Origin: Bacteriovoracaceae bacterium
Lineage (GTDB): Bacteria; Bdellovibrionota; Bacteriovoracia; Bacteriovoracales; Bacteriovoracaceae
Reading direction: 5' to 3'
NCBI GenBank assembly: GCA_016784965.1
Contig: JADHTQ010000003.1
Span: 86,598 to 150,597 of the forward strand
DNA length: 64,000 nt
The stretch's first letter is position 1. Each line of letters starts with the position of its first letter. Under the pieces are notes generated by a model. That model was given only the letters and a program-made list of their open reading frames with translations, was not told where the DNA came from and searched no databases. The translations under genes and the position numbers were made by a program. Positions 53,395 through 61,138 of this stretch are shown here, one piece after another.

Positions 53395-55014
53395 ATGGAA
53401 ACGATAAAAGAGTACTCTGATTATTGGGCCGGCATTTTTGGTAATTGCTATGAATTTGCTTACAATAATCATTGTCTGCAACTATCAAATGAACTCATGC
53501 CTGTATTTGTACAAATAATTGGTTCAAATATCAGCAACTTTATGTTGCTGGATATTTGTGGAGTGGATAATTTACATAAAAAAAATAGGAGTGACTCAGA
53601 AGCCTCGCGTTTTGAAAAAGTATATCACTTATTAGACCTAGATTACCATCAACGCATTAGAGTAAAACTGCCCGTAGATGAAAATGATCAAGCATCAACT
53701 ATTATTGATAATCGTTGGAAGGCCTCTAAGTGGTATCTACAAGAGAGTTGGGACTTGTTTGGGATAGAAAGCAAAGGTGTAGATAAAAAAAGACTTTTGA
53801 CACATAACCAGTTTACCGGACACCCTTTGCGCAAAGATTATGAGCTACTAAAGCACTGTGAGTTAACTGAAATTTTTTATCATCCCTCTGAAGAAGCATC
53901 AGTGTTAGTGAGCAAAGCAGAGATTAAAGGAGAAAAACTAGATATTTTACCCCACCATCAAGCCCTAAAAGGGAGCATGCGCTTACTTGCTGAGGTAGAA
54001 GGGGAGTTAATACAAAAATCGGATTTGGAAATAGGTTACAATCACCGTGGAGTTGAGAAGATTTGTGAAAATAAAAGTTATAAACAACTTGTTCACATTG
54101 TGGGTAGGCTAAATCCGCAATCTCCTGCGATGTATACCACAGGCATTTGTAAGGCCATGGAAGATCTGTTAGAAATAGAAATACCTGATCGGGCCAAGGC
54201 AATTAGAATGATTCTCATGGAGTTATCTAGAGTTATCGACCATTTCTTATGTATTGGTCAGGCCTGTAATGATCTAACACTTACCAACGTTTTCTCATTA
54301 TGCTTAAATGCCAGAGAGAGCGTTTTGGAGTTTTTTCAAGACATTTGTGGGTATCGTCTGAACTTACCCCTAAACTGCATTGGGGGATTGGCCAAAGATA
54401 TGAGTAGTGAGCAAATTCTTGCATGCTCTAAAGTAATACAGTTTTTAGACAAGACTACAAAGCAAGTAGAGTACTCCCTAACACGCTCACCCACTTGGAT
54501 TAAGCGTTTAAAAGTTGGTCACATTAAGCCTAGTGATGCAGTTTCTTGGGGATATACCGGTCCATGTTTAAGAGCAAGTGGCGTTAATTATGATATTAGA
54601 AAAAGATCACCTTATTATTTTTATGATCAGGTAGACTTTGATGTCCCTCTGGGAGTACATGGTGATTGTTATGACAGATATTTAGTTAGACTTGAAGAGA
54701 TTAAACAGTCGATCAAAATCATCAAACAGATTCTCAACTATGTGCCGGTAGGAGATATTTTAAATACGTCGGTTGCCCATGAGGCAATAGATATCAAACC
54801 TGCAGAAATATACTCTGGGATTGAAGTAGCAGGGGGAGAGTTGGGGTTTTATATAGTGTCTGACGGGGATGATAAGCCTTATCGTTTAAAAATTAGGACA
54901 CCAGGATTTCCAATTTTACAATCAATAAATGAGATCATTAGTGGGGAGCTATTATCTGATGCTTTAAGTATTATTGGATCAATGAATATTATTCCCAGTG
55001 AGGTCGATCGGTGA
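53395..55014 (+). CDS. nuoCD: NuoC-NuoD fusion subunit
   Basis: 539 aa. Residues about 1-160 are the NuoC part (WYLQESWDLFGI, DYEL near the joint); the rest is NuoD: GYNHRGVEKICENKSY, RAIRM-type helix, and a C-terminal GELGFYIVSDGDDKPYRLKI with GSMNIIPSEVDR. No CxxC pairs for a Ni-Fe site exist, so it is complex I-like, not a hydrogenase large subunit. The fused form occurs in E. coli too. Confidence 0.88.
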   Translation: METIKEYSDYWAGIFGNCYEFAYNNHCLQLSNELMPVFVQIIGSNISNFMLLDICGVDNLHKKNRSDSEASRFEKVYHLLDLDYHQRIRVKLPVDENDQASTIIDNRWKASKWYLQESWDLFGIESKGVDKKRLLTHNQFTGHPLRKDYELLKHCELTEIFYHPSEEASVLVSKAEIKGEKLDILPHHQALKGSMRLLAEVEGELIQKSDLEIGYNHRGVEKICENKSYKQLVHIVGRLNPQSPAMYTTGICKAMEDLLEIEIPDRAKAIRMILMELSRVIDHFLCIGQACNDLTLTNVFSLCLNARESVLEFFQDICGYRLNLPLNCIGGLAKDMSSEQILACSKVIQFLDKTTKQVEYSLTRSPTWIKRLKVGHIKPSDAVSWGYTGPCLRASGVNYDIRKRSPYYFYDQVDFDVPLGVHGDCYDRYLVRLEEIKQSIKIIKQILNYVPVGDILNTSVAHEAIDIKPAEIYSGIEVAGGELGFYIVSDGDDKPYRLKIRTPGFPILQSINEIISGELLSDALSIIGSMNIIPSEVDR

Positions 55015-55021
55015 TGTTTTT

Positions 55022-55438
55022 ATGATTATACAAAAGAGGTTATATAGACCTAAAAATGGACTCTTAGAGCTGATTAATGTTTTTGGCCAAAGTTTGTGTA
55101 GCCTATTTATTTCTTTAGTGCCCAAAAAGAAAAAACAACTTGGGTTCAATGCTATGGTTGGCGACTCAAAGAGAGGGCATAATTTACTTTTTGATGAAAA
55201 CGATAAGGTGATTTGTGATGCATGTTTAATATGTGCAAAGTCTTGTCCCACAAGCGGCATACATATAACTGCAAAAGGCTCCGATCTTGAAAAGTTTGAA
55301 GTAGATATACTTCGTTGTATCTATTGTAGGAACTGTCAGGATGTTTGTCCTTTAGATGCATTAAAAGTCGGAAATAAGCTACCAGAAGCTGTGGAAGAAC
55401 GAGACTGGAGAGTTGAAATTTTTTCCAAAAAATCATGA
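55022..55438 (+). CDS. nuoI: NuoI-like 2x[4Fe-4S] ferredoxin subunit
   Basis: 138 aa from ATG 55022; a GTG at 54998 overlapping nuoCD is possible. Cluster motifs CDACLICAKSCP and CIYCRNCQDVCP each bind a 4Fe-4S cluster. In complex I NuoI passes electrons to NuoB. No membrane arm (NuoA,H,J-N) or NADH module follows here. Its end overlaps the convergent aat gene by about 100 nt. Confidence 0.82.
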   Translation: MIIQKRLYRPKNGLLELINVFGQSLCSLFISLVPKKKKQLGFNAMVGDSKRGHNLLFDENDKVICDACLICAKSCPTSGIHITAKGSDLEKFEVDILRCIYCRNCQDVCPLDALKVGNKLPEAVEERDWRVEIFSKKS

Positions 55439-56037
55439 CGAGCAATTTCTACACCACCTAAATCATGGACAATTGGTGTGATCATTTGAGTATCAATCCA
55501 CAAGATATTTTTAAGCGCTAAGTATTGCATTAAGGATATCAGTGCAAACTTTGAAGCATTACTTTTTAGGTAAAACATTGATTCACCCGAGACAATTTGC
55601 CCAATACATACTCCATACAGACCACCAACTAACTGGTCTTCATGATAAGTTTCAGCACTATAGGCGTAACCTGCTCTATGTAAATCAGTGTAGGCCTTAA
55701 TCATTTTTTCACTAATCCAGGATTCGGGTTCATTTTTTCTATTTTGAGCACTTGCACATTGTTTGATAACTGCTTCAAAGTTTAGATTTAACTTAAATTG
55801 GTATTTCTTTTGGCGCATTAGCTTACTCATACTTTTTGAAATATGAAGTTTTTCAAACTCTAAGATGCCTCTTGGATCTGGACAGAACCAAGTCATATAA
55901 GGGACTTGTGACATTGGCCAAGGAAAAATTCCTTTGGAATAGGCCAGCAGTAGTGAAGAAATTTCCAGGTCCCCACCAATGGCTATTAGACCATCTTCGG
56001 TGATGTCTTCATAAGGGGGAAAAGCGGCAATGGCCAT
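55336..56037 (-). CDS. aat: leucyl/phenylalanyl-tRNA-protein transferase
   Basis: 233 aa. Adds Leu or Phe to N-terminal Arg/Lys of proteins, an N-degron step. Signature GIFPWPMS, MTWFCPDPRGIL, and LVGGLYGVCIGQIVSGESMF are clear. The last residues lie in the overlap with nuoI, so one tail may be shorter than drawn. The gap to the next minus gene upstream is 15 nt. Confidence 0.92.
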   Translation of the reverse strand: MAIAAFPPYEDITEDGLIAIGGDLEISSLLLAYSKGIFPWPMSQVPYMTWFCPDPRGILEFEKLHISKSMSKLMRQKKYQFKLNLNFEAVIKQCASAQNRKNEPESWISEKMIKAYTDLHRAGYAYSAETYHEDQLVGGLYGVCIGQIVSGESMFYLKSNASKFALISLMQYLALKNILWIDTQMITPIVHDLGGVEIARHDFLEKISTLQSRSSTASGSLFPTFNASKGQTS

Positions 56038-56052
56038 TTCAGCTTACTCCTT

Positions 56053-57030
56053 TTAAATTAAGTAATTGTCCACAAGACGGTTTTGTAATAAAAGGTGGGC
56101 GTAAAACTCCTTGAACTGTTCAAGGTTGCGCTCAAAGCGAATAAACTTTTCTATTACCTGTTTTTCAAAGTTAATGATGCTATCGTTTATACCATTGAAT
56201 ACCCCAGCGATATGGGAAGTCATGCAAATGTTTGTTAGGTGTTTTAGTTTTTGAAAATCATAGGGTTCATTTTTGAAAACATCGCAATAAGCATAGGAGA
56301 GAGGGTTTGCTTCTAGAAAACGAACAAGGGCCTGCTCGTCAATTAAAGGACCTCGGGCGGAATTGATGATTAATGCTTGTGGATTTAATAAATGTGATAA
56401 ACTTTGCTCATTAATTATATGGTGACTAGAAGGATTTAAACTAGCACATAGAATTAATGCATCAAATTTGTTACAAGGCCAGTGGGAGTAGTCCTTAAAG
56501 GGATCGTAAATATAAATATTACTATTTAAGGGACGAAGTGAATTAAATACAATTTGCCCTATATGGCCAAAACCAATAAGTAGTATTTTTTTGCTATCAA
56601 TTAGATCACGATCCCACTTTCTTGATTTATCCCATGTCGATCTTTTGGTAATTGGACAAAAATGATGAATTAATGCTTCAAGTATATAGGTGGCAACAGC
56701 TTGAGCTCTAATAGGGTTGCCGACGATAACTGGAAAGGTTGCATTCTCCACCAGTGACTTAGGAATATTATCATGGCCGGAATTTGGTTGGATGAGAAGC
56801 TTAAGGTTAGATAGATCAACAGTTTTTTTCAATTTTAAAAAATCTGTATTAGTAGTTGTTATGACAATATCACAAGCATCACTTAGCTTAGAATTTGCCA
56901 CCAAGCCACCTTGATGAATTAGTCTATCAATAGTGTTTAAGGCCTCCATTTCCTTATTTAAAAAGTTTGGCCCTTGATATGTTGAGACTGCTGTCCGCAC
57001 CAGTTTGTATGTGGGATATAGGTTATTCAT
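56053..57030 (-). CDS. D-2-hydroxyacid dehydrogenase family protein
   Basis: 325 aa. NAD fold LLIGFGHIGQIVFNSL; catalytic Arg in NSARGPLIDEQAL, Glu in KNEPYDF, His in TSHIAGV. So a functional NAD(P)-dependent oxidoreductase is expected; substrate unknown. Divergent from map, with promoter elements in the gap. Confidence 0.85.
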   Translation of the reverse strand: MNNLYPTYKLVRTAVSTYQGPNFLNKEMEALNTIDRLIHQGGLVANSKLSDACDIVITTTNTDFLKLKKTVDLSNLKLLIQPNSGHDNIPKSLVENATFPVIVGNPIRAQAVATYILEALIHHFCPITKRSTWDKSRKWDRDLIDSKKILLIGFGHIGQIVFNSLRPLNSNIYIYDPFKDYSHWPCNKFDALILCASLNPSSHHIINEQSLSHLLNPQALIINSARGPLIDEQALVRFLEANPLSYAYCDVFKNEPYDFQKLKHLTNICMTSHIAGVFNGINDSIINFEKQVIEKFIRFERNLEQFKEFYAHLLLQNRLVDNYLI

Positions 57031-57040
57031 AAAAATGCCT

Positions 57041-57068
57041 TTGCATATAATCGATAATGCCCTATAAT
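57041..57068 (+). promoter_or_regulatory. sigma-70 promoter of map
   Basis: TTGCAT (57041-57046) and perfect TATAAT (57063-57068), 16 bp apart, about 47 nt before the map start. Confidence 0.55.
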
Positions 57069-57114
57069 CTCTACTCTTTGGGGAATCGGCAAGTTAAAAA
57101 ACGAGGGTCTTAAA

Positions 57115-57873
57115 GTGATATCAATTAAATCTGAACGAGAAATTGAATTAATGAAAGAGACCTGCCTGCTAGCAGCTAACACTTTGCAGTACATAGAAGG
57201 TTTTGTAAAAGAAGGGATTTCCACAGGTGAACTCAATGACTTATGTCACGAATATATAATTAAACAAGGGGCAACTCCTTCTCCTTTAAATTACCGGGGC
57301 TTTCCAAAATCAATTTGTACCTCAATAAATGAAGTAATTTGCCATGGTATTCCTAGTTATGATGAAATTTTAAAGGATGGCGATATTCTCAATATCGATA
57401 TTACTACCTATTATAAAAATTTTCATGGGGACACAAATAAGACTTTTCTAGTCGGTAACGTTGACCCAGAAACTAAAAAACTGGTTGATGTTGCACACCA
57501 GTGCATGATGACAGGAATTGAGGTTATTAAACCTGGGGCCTTTATTGGTGATATCGGAGCCGCTGTAGCTAAACTAGCTCACCACCACCACTACTCGGTA
57601 GTAAAAGAGTATTGTGGTCATGGTATTGGGAGAGAGTTTCATGAGGAACCACAGGTTGTTCATAATGCTAGAAAAGGTACTGGTGCGATGATGAAGCCAG
57701 GGATGACTTTTACAGTTGAGCCCATGATTAATCGAGGTAAACTCAATAGTAAAGTGCTTTCTGATGGGTGGCGAGTTGTCACCAGAGATGGTAGTTTATC
57801 AGCACAGTTTGAACATACTATTTTGGTTACTGAAACGGGTTATGAGATACTAACCTTGCTCAATAATAATTAG
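57115..57873 (+). CDS. map: type I methionine aminopeptidase
   Basis: 252 aa, GTG start with GAGGG before it. Removes N-terminal Met from new proteins. Metal ligands visible: DILNIDITT region, HGDTNKTF, GHGIGREFHEEP and TVEPMI, then FEHTILVTE. Normal length. Its stop overlaps the opposing gene by 4 nt. Confidence 0.95.
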   Translation: MISIKSEREIELMKETCLLAANTLQYIEGFVKEGISTGELNDLCHEYIIKQGATPSPLNYRGFPKSICTSINEVICHGIPSYDEILKDGDILNIDITTYYKNFHGDTNKTFLVGNVDPETKKLVDVAHQCMMTGIEVIKPGAFIGDIGAAVAKLAHHHHYSVVKEYCGHGIGREFHEEPQVVHNARKGTGAMMKPGMTFTVEPMINRGKLNSKVLSDGWRVVTRDGSLSAQFEHTILVTETGYEILTLLNNN

Positions 57874-58520
57874 GCCTTTGTTTTTAGGTACTTTTTGATC
57901 TTGGTTGATGCTGCCTTACGATCACTTTTACATTTTTCAATAATTGAATCAAATTTCTTTAGCGACTCGAAGATTTTATTGATTCTTTTTTTATCAGCGA
58001 TTAGCTCACTTGGGGGAATGTCCGTTTCTAAGTATTTAAAGCGTTCTAGAAAATATCTAAACTCTGGAATGTTTTTACTAAGGCAGCTAGCAGTAGGTGC
58101 TAGCAGCTGTAGTTTGGATAGGTAGTTAAAGAAAATAAAGGGGATTTGGTCACTAATGTCATCTACTGATGCCAATGAACGGTGGTTTAGCCCTCTTGAT
58201 TTTTTTGTAAAAATTTTGGTGCCATAGAGCAACAGGTACCTTAGCAGATTAACAGAGGGGGAAAAATCTGAATTTGTTTCACAGATCTTTTTAAGGAACT
58301 TTGAACTAATCTTGACGTTATCGGTTCGGGAAAACTCATTGATGAAAAAGCGATTTAAGTAGATAAGGGGACCGGTCATTTTTTTTTGATGAATAGTTAA
58401 CTCTTCACGACCTAAACATCTAAGAAGTGGGTCACCGCTTCCAAATGTGGGAATATTAATGAAGATAATAGTAGAAAATATAATTAAAACAGTTACATGG
58501 AATTTTGTTTTAGCTTGCAT
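57870..58520 (-). CDS. secreted hypothetical protein
   Basis: 216 aa. An N-terminal signal helix (KFHVTVLIIFSTIIFINIP) leads to an all-helical protein with a few Cys (RCLGREE, ASCLSKN). No motif known. Convergent with map. A 114-nt gap separates it from the divergent hldD-like gene. Confidence 0.5.
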   Translation of the reverse strand: MQAKTKFHVTVLIIFSTIIFINIPTFGSGDPLLRCLGREELTIHQKKMTGPLIYLNRFFINEFSRTDNVKISSKFLKKICETNSDFSPSVNLLRYLLLYGTKIFTKKSRGLNHRSLASVDDISDQIPFIFFNYLSKLQLLAPTASCLSKNIPEFRYFLERFKYLETDIPPSELIADKKRINKIFESLKKFDSIIEKCKSDRKAASTKIKKYLKTKA

Positions 58521-58634
58521 ATTTTTTATACCCCTTACTACTAACTAACTGTCTGTCTCGGCATTTGCCATAGATTTCTTTAGGTTTGGGTGTTATTATT
58601 AATTACCCTTTTTGCTAATATTGTGGAGGTACTC

Positions 58635-59618
58635 GTGATTTTGGTAACCGGAGGAGCTGGCTTTATAGGATCTGTGCTGGTTCAACAGCTAAATAATGCC
58701 GGCCGTGATGATATCATTGTTGTAGATAGGTTAAAAGATACAACGAAATGGCTAAATTTAAGAAGCAAAAAGTATGAACAATATATTCATAGTGAAGATT
58801 TTTTTCATAACACAAGTTTAATTTCAAGAATTTCTTTAATCTTGCATATGGGAGCATGTTCTTCTACCTCAGAAGCAGATATGGATTATTTAATGAAAAA
58901 TAACGTTGAATATTCTAAGAGGTTATTTGAAATTGCAACAGTTCAAAAAATTCCTATAATTTATGCAAGCTCTGCAGCAACCTACGGGGACGGTAGCTTA
59001 GGCTTTAGTGATGATCATCAAATGGTGACTAAGTTTTTACCAATAAACAGGTATGGCTACTCAAAGCAGTTGTTTGATGAATGGGTTTTAAAGCAAAAAA
59101 GATATCCGCCGTTTTGGTGTGGGCTGAAATTTTTTAATGTTTATGGCCCATGTGAATATCACAAAGGTGATATGCGCTCAGTAGTTTTTAAGGCATTTGA
59201 ACAGATTGAGGAAAATGGCTCTGTAAAACTATTTAAATCTTACAGGGATGAATACGAAGATGGGAAGCAGCTTAGGGACTTTATATACGTGCTTGATATT
59301 GCTAAGGCCATTATGATGATTATTGATCAAAAAATGATCTCTCCACATAGTGGAATCTATAACATGGGAACAGGTGAAGCTAGATCTTTTAACGATTTGG
59401 TGAGTGCAACCTTTAAAGCACAAGATATTCCTCCAAAAATTGAATATATTGACATGCCTTGTGAAATGCGTAGTCGTTACCAATATTTTACTCAAGCAAA
59501 GATGGACAAGTTTTTAAACCTCTTTCCCGATTTTGAGTTCACCAACTTAGAAGTGGGAATAACGGATTATGTACAAAATTATCTAATGAATGAGAATAGA
59601 TATTTTAAAAGGATTTAA
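58635..59618 (+). CDS. hldD: ADP-L-glycero-D-manno-heptose-6-epimerase-like
   Basis: 327 aa from GTG 58635 (GGAGG ahead; the upstream frame is rejected). Extended SDR: VTGGAGFIGS, catalytic YGYSK, and HldD-typical GACSSTSEADMDY and KFFNVYGPCEYHKGDMRSVV. It makes the LPS heptose precursor for the inner core. Other SDR epimerases are possible but less likely. Confidence 0.88.
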   Translation: MILVTGGAGFIGSVLVQQLNNAGRDDIIVVDRLKDTTKWLNLRSKKYEQYIHSEDFFHNTSLISRISLILHMGACSSTSEADMDYLMKNNVEYSKRLFEIATVQKIPIIYASSAATYGDGSLGFSDDHQMVTKFLPINRYGYSKQLFDEWVLKQKRYPPFWCGLKFFNVYGPCEYHKGDMRSVVFKAFEQIEENGSVKLFKSYRDEYEDGKQLRDFIYVLDIAKAIMMIIDQKMISPHSGIYNMGTGEARSFNDLVSATFKAQDIPPKIEYIDMPCEMRSRYQYFTQAKMDKFLNLFPDFEFTNLEVGITDYVQNYLMNENRYFKRI

Positions 59619-59620
59619 TC

Positions 59621-60049
59621 ATGGTATTTAAAGGCGGACTTATTGAAGCGGCTAAACTGCTTGCAGGGCTTGAGACAAAAAATAGAGAGCGAGTGATAGA
59701 GTTAATAGCCAAGCAAGACCCCGAAATTGCCAAGAAGCTACAGCAAAGTATGGTAACCATTGAAGATTTACAGTATTTAACAGTTAGTATGCTACAGGAG
59801 CTACTAAAGAAAGTTCAGCTCAATGATCTAGGAGCTGCTCTTAGAATTGGTAGTCCAGAGCTTGTGGATTCAATTATCTCTAGAGTTTCTAGATCAATTA
59901 AAGAAGAAATCCTAGAAACGTTAAAAGGTCCCCCAATATCAGTAGATAAAGTTCTAGAATCCGTTGACAAAATTATGGCCATTGTTCAGCAAGGTGTTGA
60001 GCGAGGAGAATTTGTCATTGATAAGGATGCTGCCCAAAAGCTTGTGTAA
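59621..60049 (+). CDS. small FliG-like protein
   Basis: 142 aa, all helical. DLQYLTVSMLQELLKKVQLN and GSPELVDSIISRVSRSIKEE resemble the middle-to-C-terminal part of FliG, with a KGPPISVDKV-like spacer as in FliG. A full FliG is about 330 aa, so this is a partial or dedicated paralog, lacking the standard N-terminal domain. No flagellar genes are nearby. It starts 2 nt after hldD. Confidence 0.6.
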   Translation: MVFKGGLIEAAKLLAGLETKNRERVIELIAKQDPEIAKKLQQSMVTIEDLQYLTVSMLQELLKKVQLNDLGAALRIGSPELVDSIISRVSRSIKEEILETLKGPPISVDKVLESVDKIMAIVQQGVERGEFVIDKDAAQKLV

Positions 60050-60145
60050 TAAAAATTTGGTGACAAATTGCCGTGCCAAATAGTCCCAGGTGTCAAAAAT
60101 ATACCTATGTCAATTCATATCTAACTGAAATCAGGTGGCTTTTGT

Positions 60146-60162
60146 TTGGCATGCTTCTAGCA
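60146..60162 (+). promoter_or_regulatory. candidate sigma-54 promoter
   Basis: TTGGCATGCTTCTAGCA carries GG-N10-GC at the -24/-12 spacing. It lies about 110 nt upstream of the DksA-like gene. Only three bases differ from consensus, but isolated matches occur by chance. Confidence 0.35.
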
Positions 60163-60212
60163 TTAGATGTACTGCGAGGATGGAAGCTTCCAGGAAGGGA
60201 GTGAGTGTCATT

Positions 60213-60246
60213 TTAAGGAGTATTCCAAGGATGGAATACCCCTTAA
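60213..60246 (+). other. long hairpin in the dksA-like leader
   Basis: TTAAGGAGTATTCCA (60213-60227) pairs with TGGAATACCCCTTAA (60232-60246) with one mismatch and a 4-nt loop. No T-run follows, so it is more likely a leader structure than a terminator. Confidence 0.55.
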
Positions 60247-60270
60247 TCCGCATAAAAAATGGAGATTTTT

Positions 60271-60678
60271 ATGTCAATTAAGTTGAACTATTTTAAAGAA
60301 ATGTTTTTTGAAATGTTAAAAAACTACCAACAAGACAATGACGAAATTCGATTAACCAAGATCTCTAAAGGAGACGAGGTGGATCTTGTTAATGATAATC
60401 GAGAGAAAATGCTCTTTTTAAAATTACAGGGCAGGCAAAAGTTTTTTGTTAAAAAAATCAAGCAAGCAATAGAGAGAATCGATGAAGGCTCATTTGGTAT
60501 CTGCTCAATTTGCGGTGAGGACATAGAGGAAAAAAGGCTTAGTGCAAGACCTATGACCTCTTTGTGTATTGGCTGTAAGGAAGAGCAAGAAAGAGAAGAA
60601 TGTCATGTCTTGTATCATCGCAAATCCCACACATTGGGAAAAACATTTGGGAATAATGTAGTTTCTCTTAAGTCTTAA
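60271..60678 (+). CDS. DksA/TraR-family zinc-finger protein
   Basis: 135 aa; ATG at 60271 has GGAG well placed, the ATG at 60259 does not. The zinc finger CSICGEDIEEKRLSARP and CIGCKEEQE is the DksA/TraR signature. An N-terminal coiled coil precedes it. Such proteins bind the RNA polymerase secondary channel, often with ppGpp. A candidate sigma-54 promoter and a stable hairpin precede it. Confidence 0.83.
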   Translation: MSIKLNYFKEMFFEMLKNYQQDNDEIRLTKISKGDEVDLVNDNREKMLFLKLQGRQKFFVKKIKQAIERIDEGSFGICSICGEDIEEKRLSARPMTSLCIGCKEEQEREECHVLYHRKSHTLGKTFGNNVVSLKS

Positions 60679-60756
60679 AAAAATAAAGCTTGTGTGTTAA
60701 ATATTAGGTACGATATAATGTAATATGGAAATTACATTAAGGGGTAGGTGCCTAAT

Positions 60757-61125
60757 ATGTTTAAGATAATTGCTTTACTAGCAGCTCTAATTACAGGTGG
60801 TATGTTTTATTTTAAACAACATAGTAATTATTCTCTAAATAACCTAACGACCACGATTAATACTTCAATGCAAGATACAATGAAAGAAAAAAAGTTCCCA
60901 AAAGGAACCTGCATACTACTAGATAAAACATCGATGGTATTTGTTTATGTGAAAAAGGTTGATTCGACAAACAATCAGTATCATTTCTATGATTGTCAAT
61001 TACCTGAGGGATGTCGGACGGATAAAGTCCTAAAGTATGATATTGATGATTTTGAGGAAACCTATAGTGTAAAAGACATCAGCTCAAAAGTGTGTCAATC
61101 AGTCAATCTTGGTGCTCAGAAGTAG
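60757..61125 (+). CDS. membrane-anchored hypothetical protein
   Basis: 122 aa from ATG 60757; a GTG at 60748 is possible. One N-terminal helix (FKIIALLAALITGGMFYF), then a small soluble domain with three Cys (GTCILLD, YDCQLPEGC) and a last Cys near the end. Not recognised. Convergent with htpG. Confidence 0.5.
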   Translation: MFKIIALLAALITGGMFYFKQHSNYSLNNLTTTINTSMQDTMKEKKFPKGTCILLDKTSMVFVYVKKVDSTNNQYHFYDCQLPEGCRTDKVLKYDIDDFEETYSVKDISSKVCQSVNLGAQK

Positions 61126-61138
61126 CAAGTCTGCCCCA

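Noticed and set aside
52938..55438. A Ni-Fe hydrogenase
   Set aside because: The large subunit lacks both CxxC pairs needed for the Ni-Fe site.
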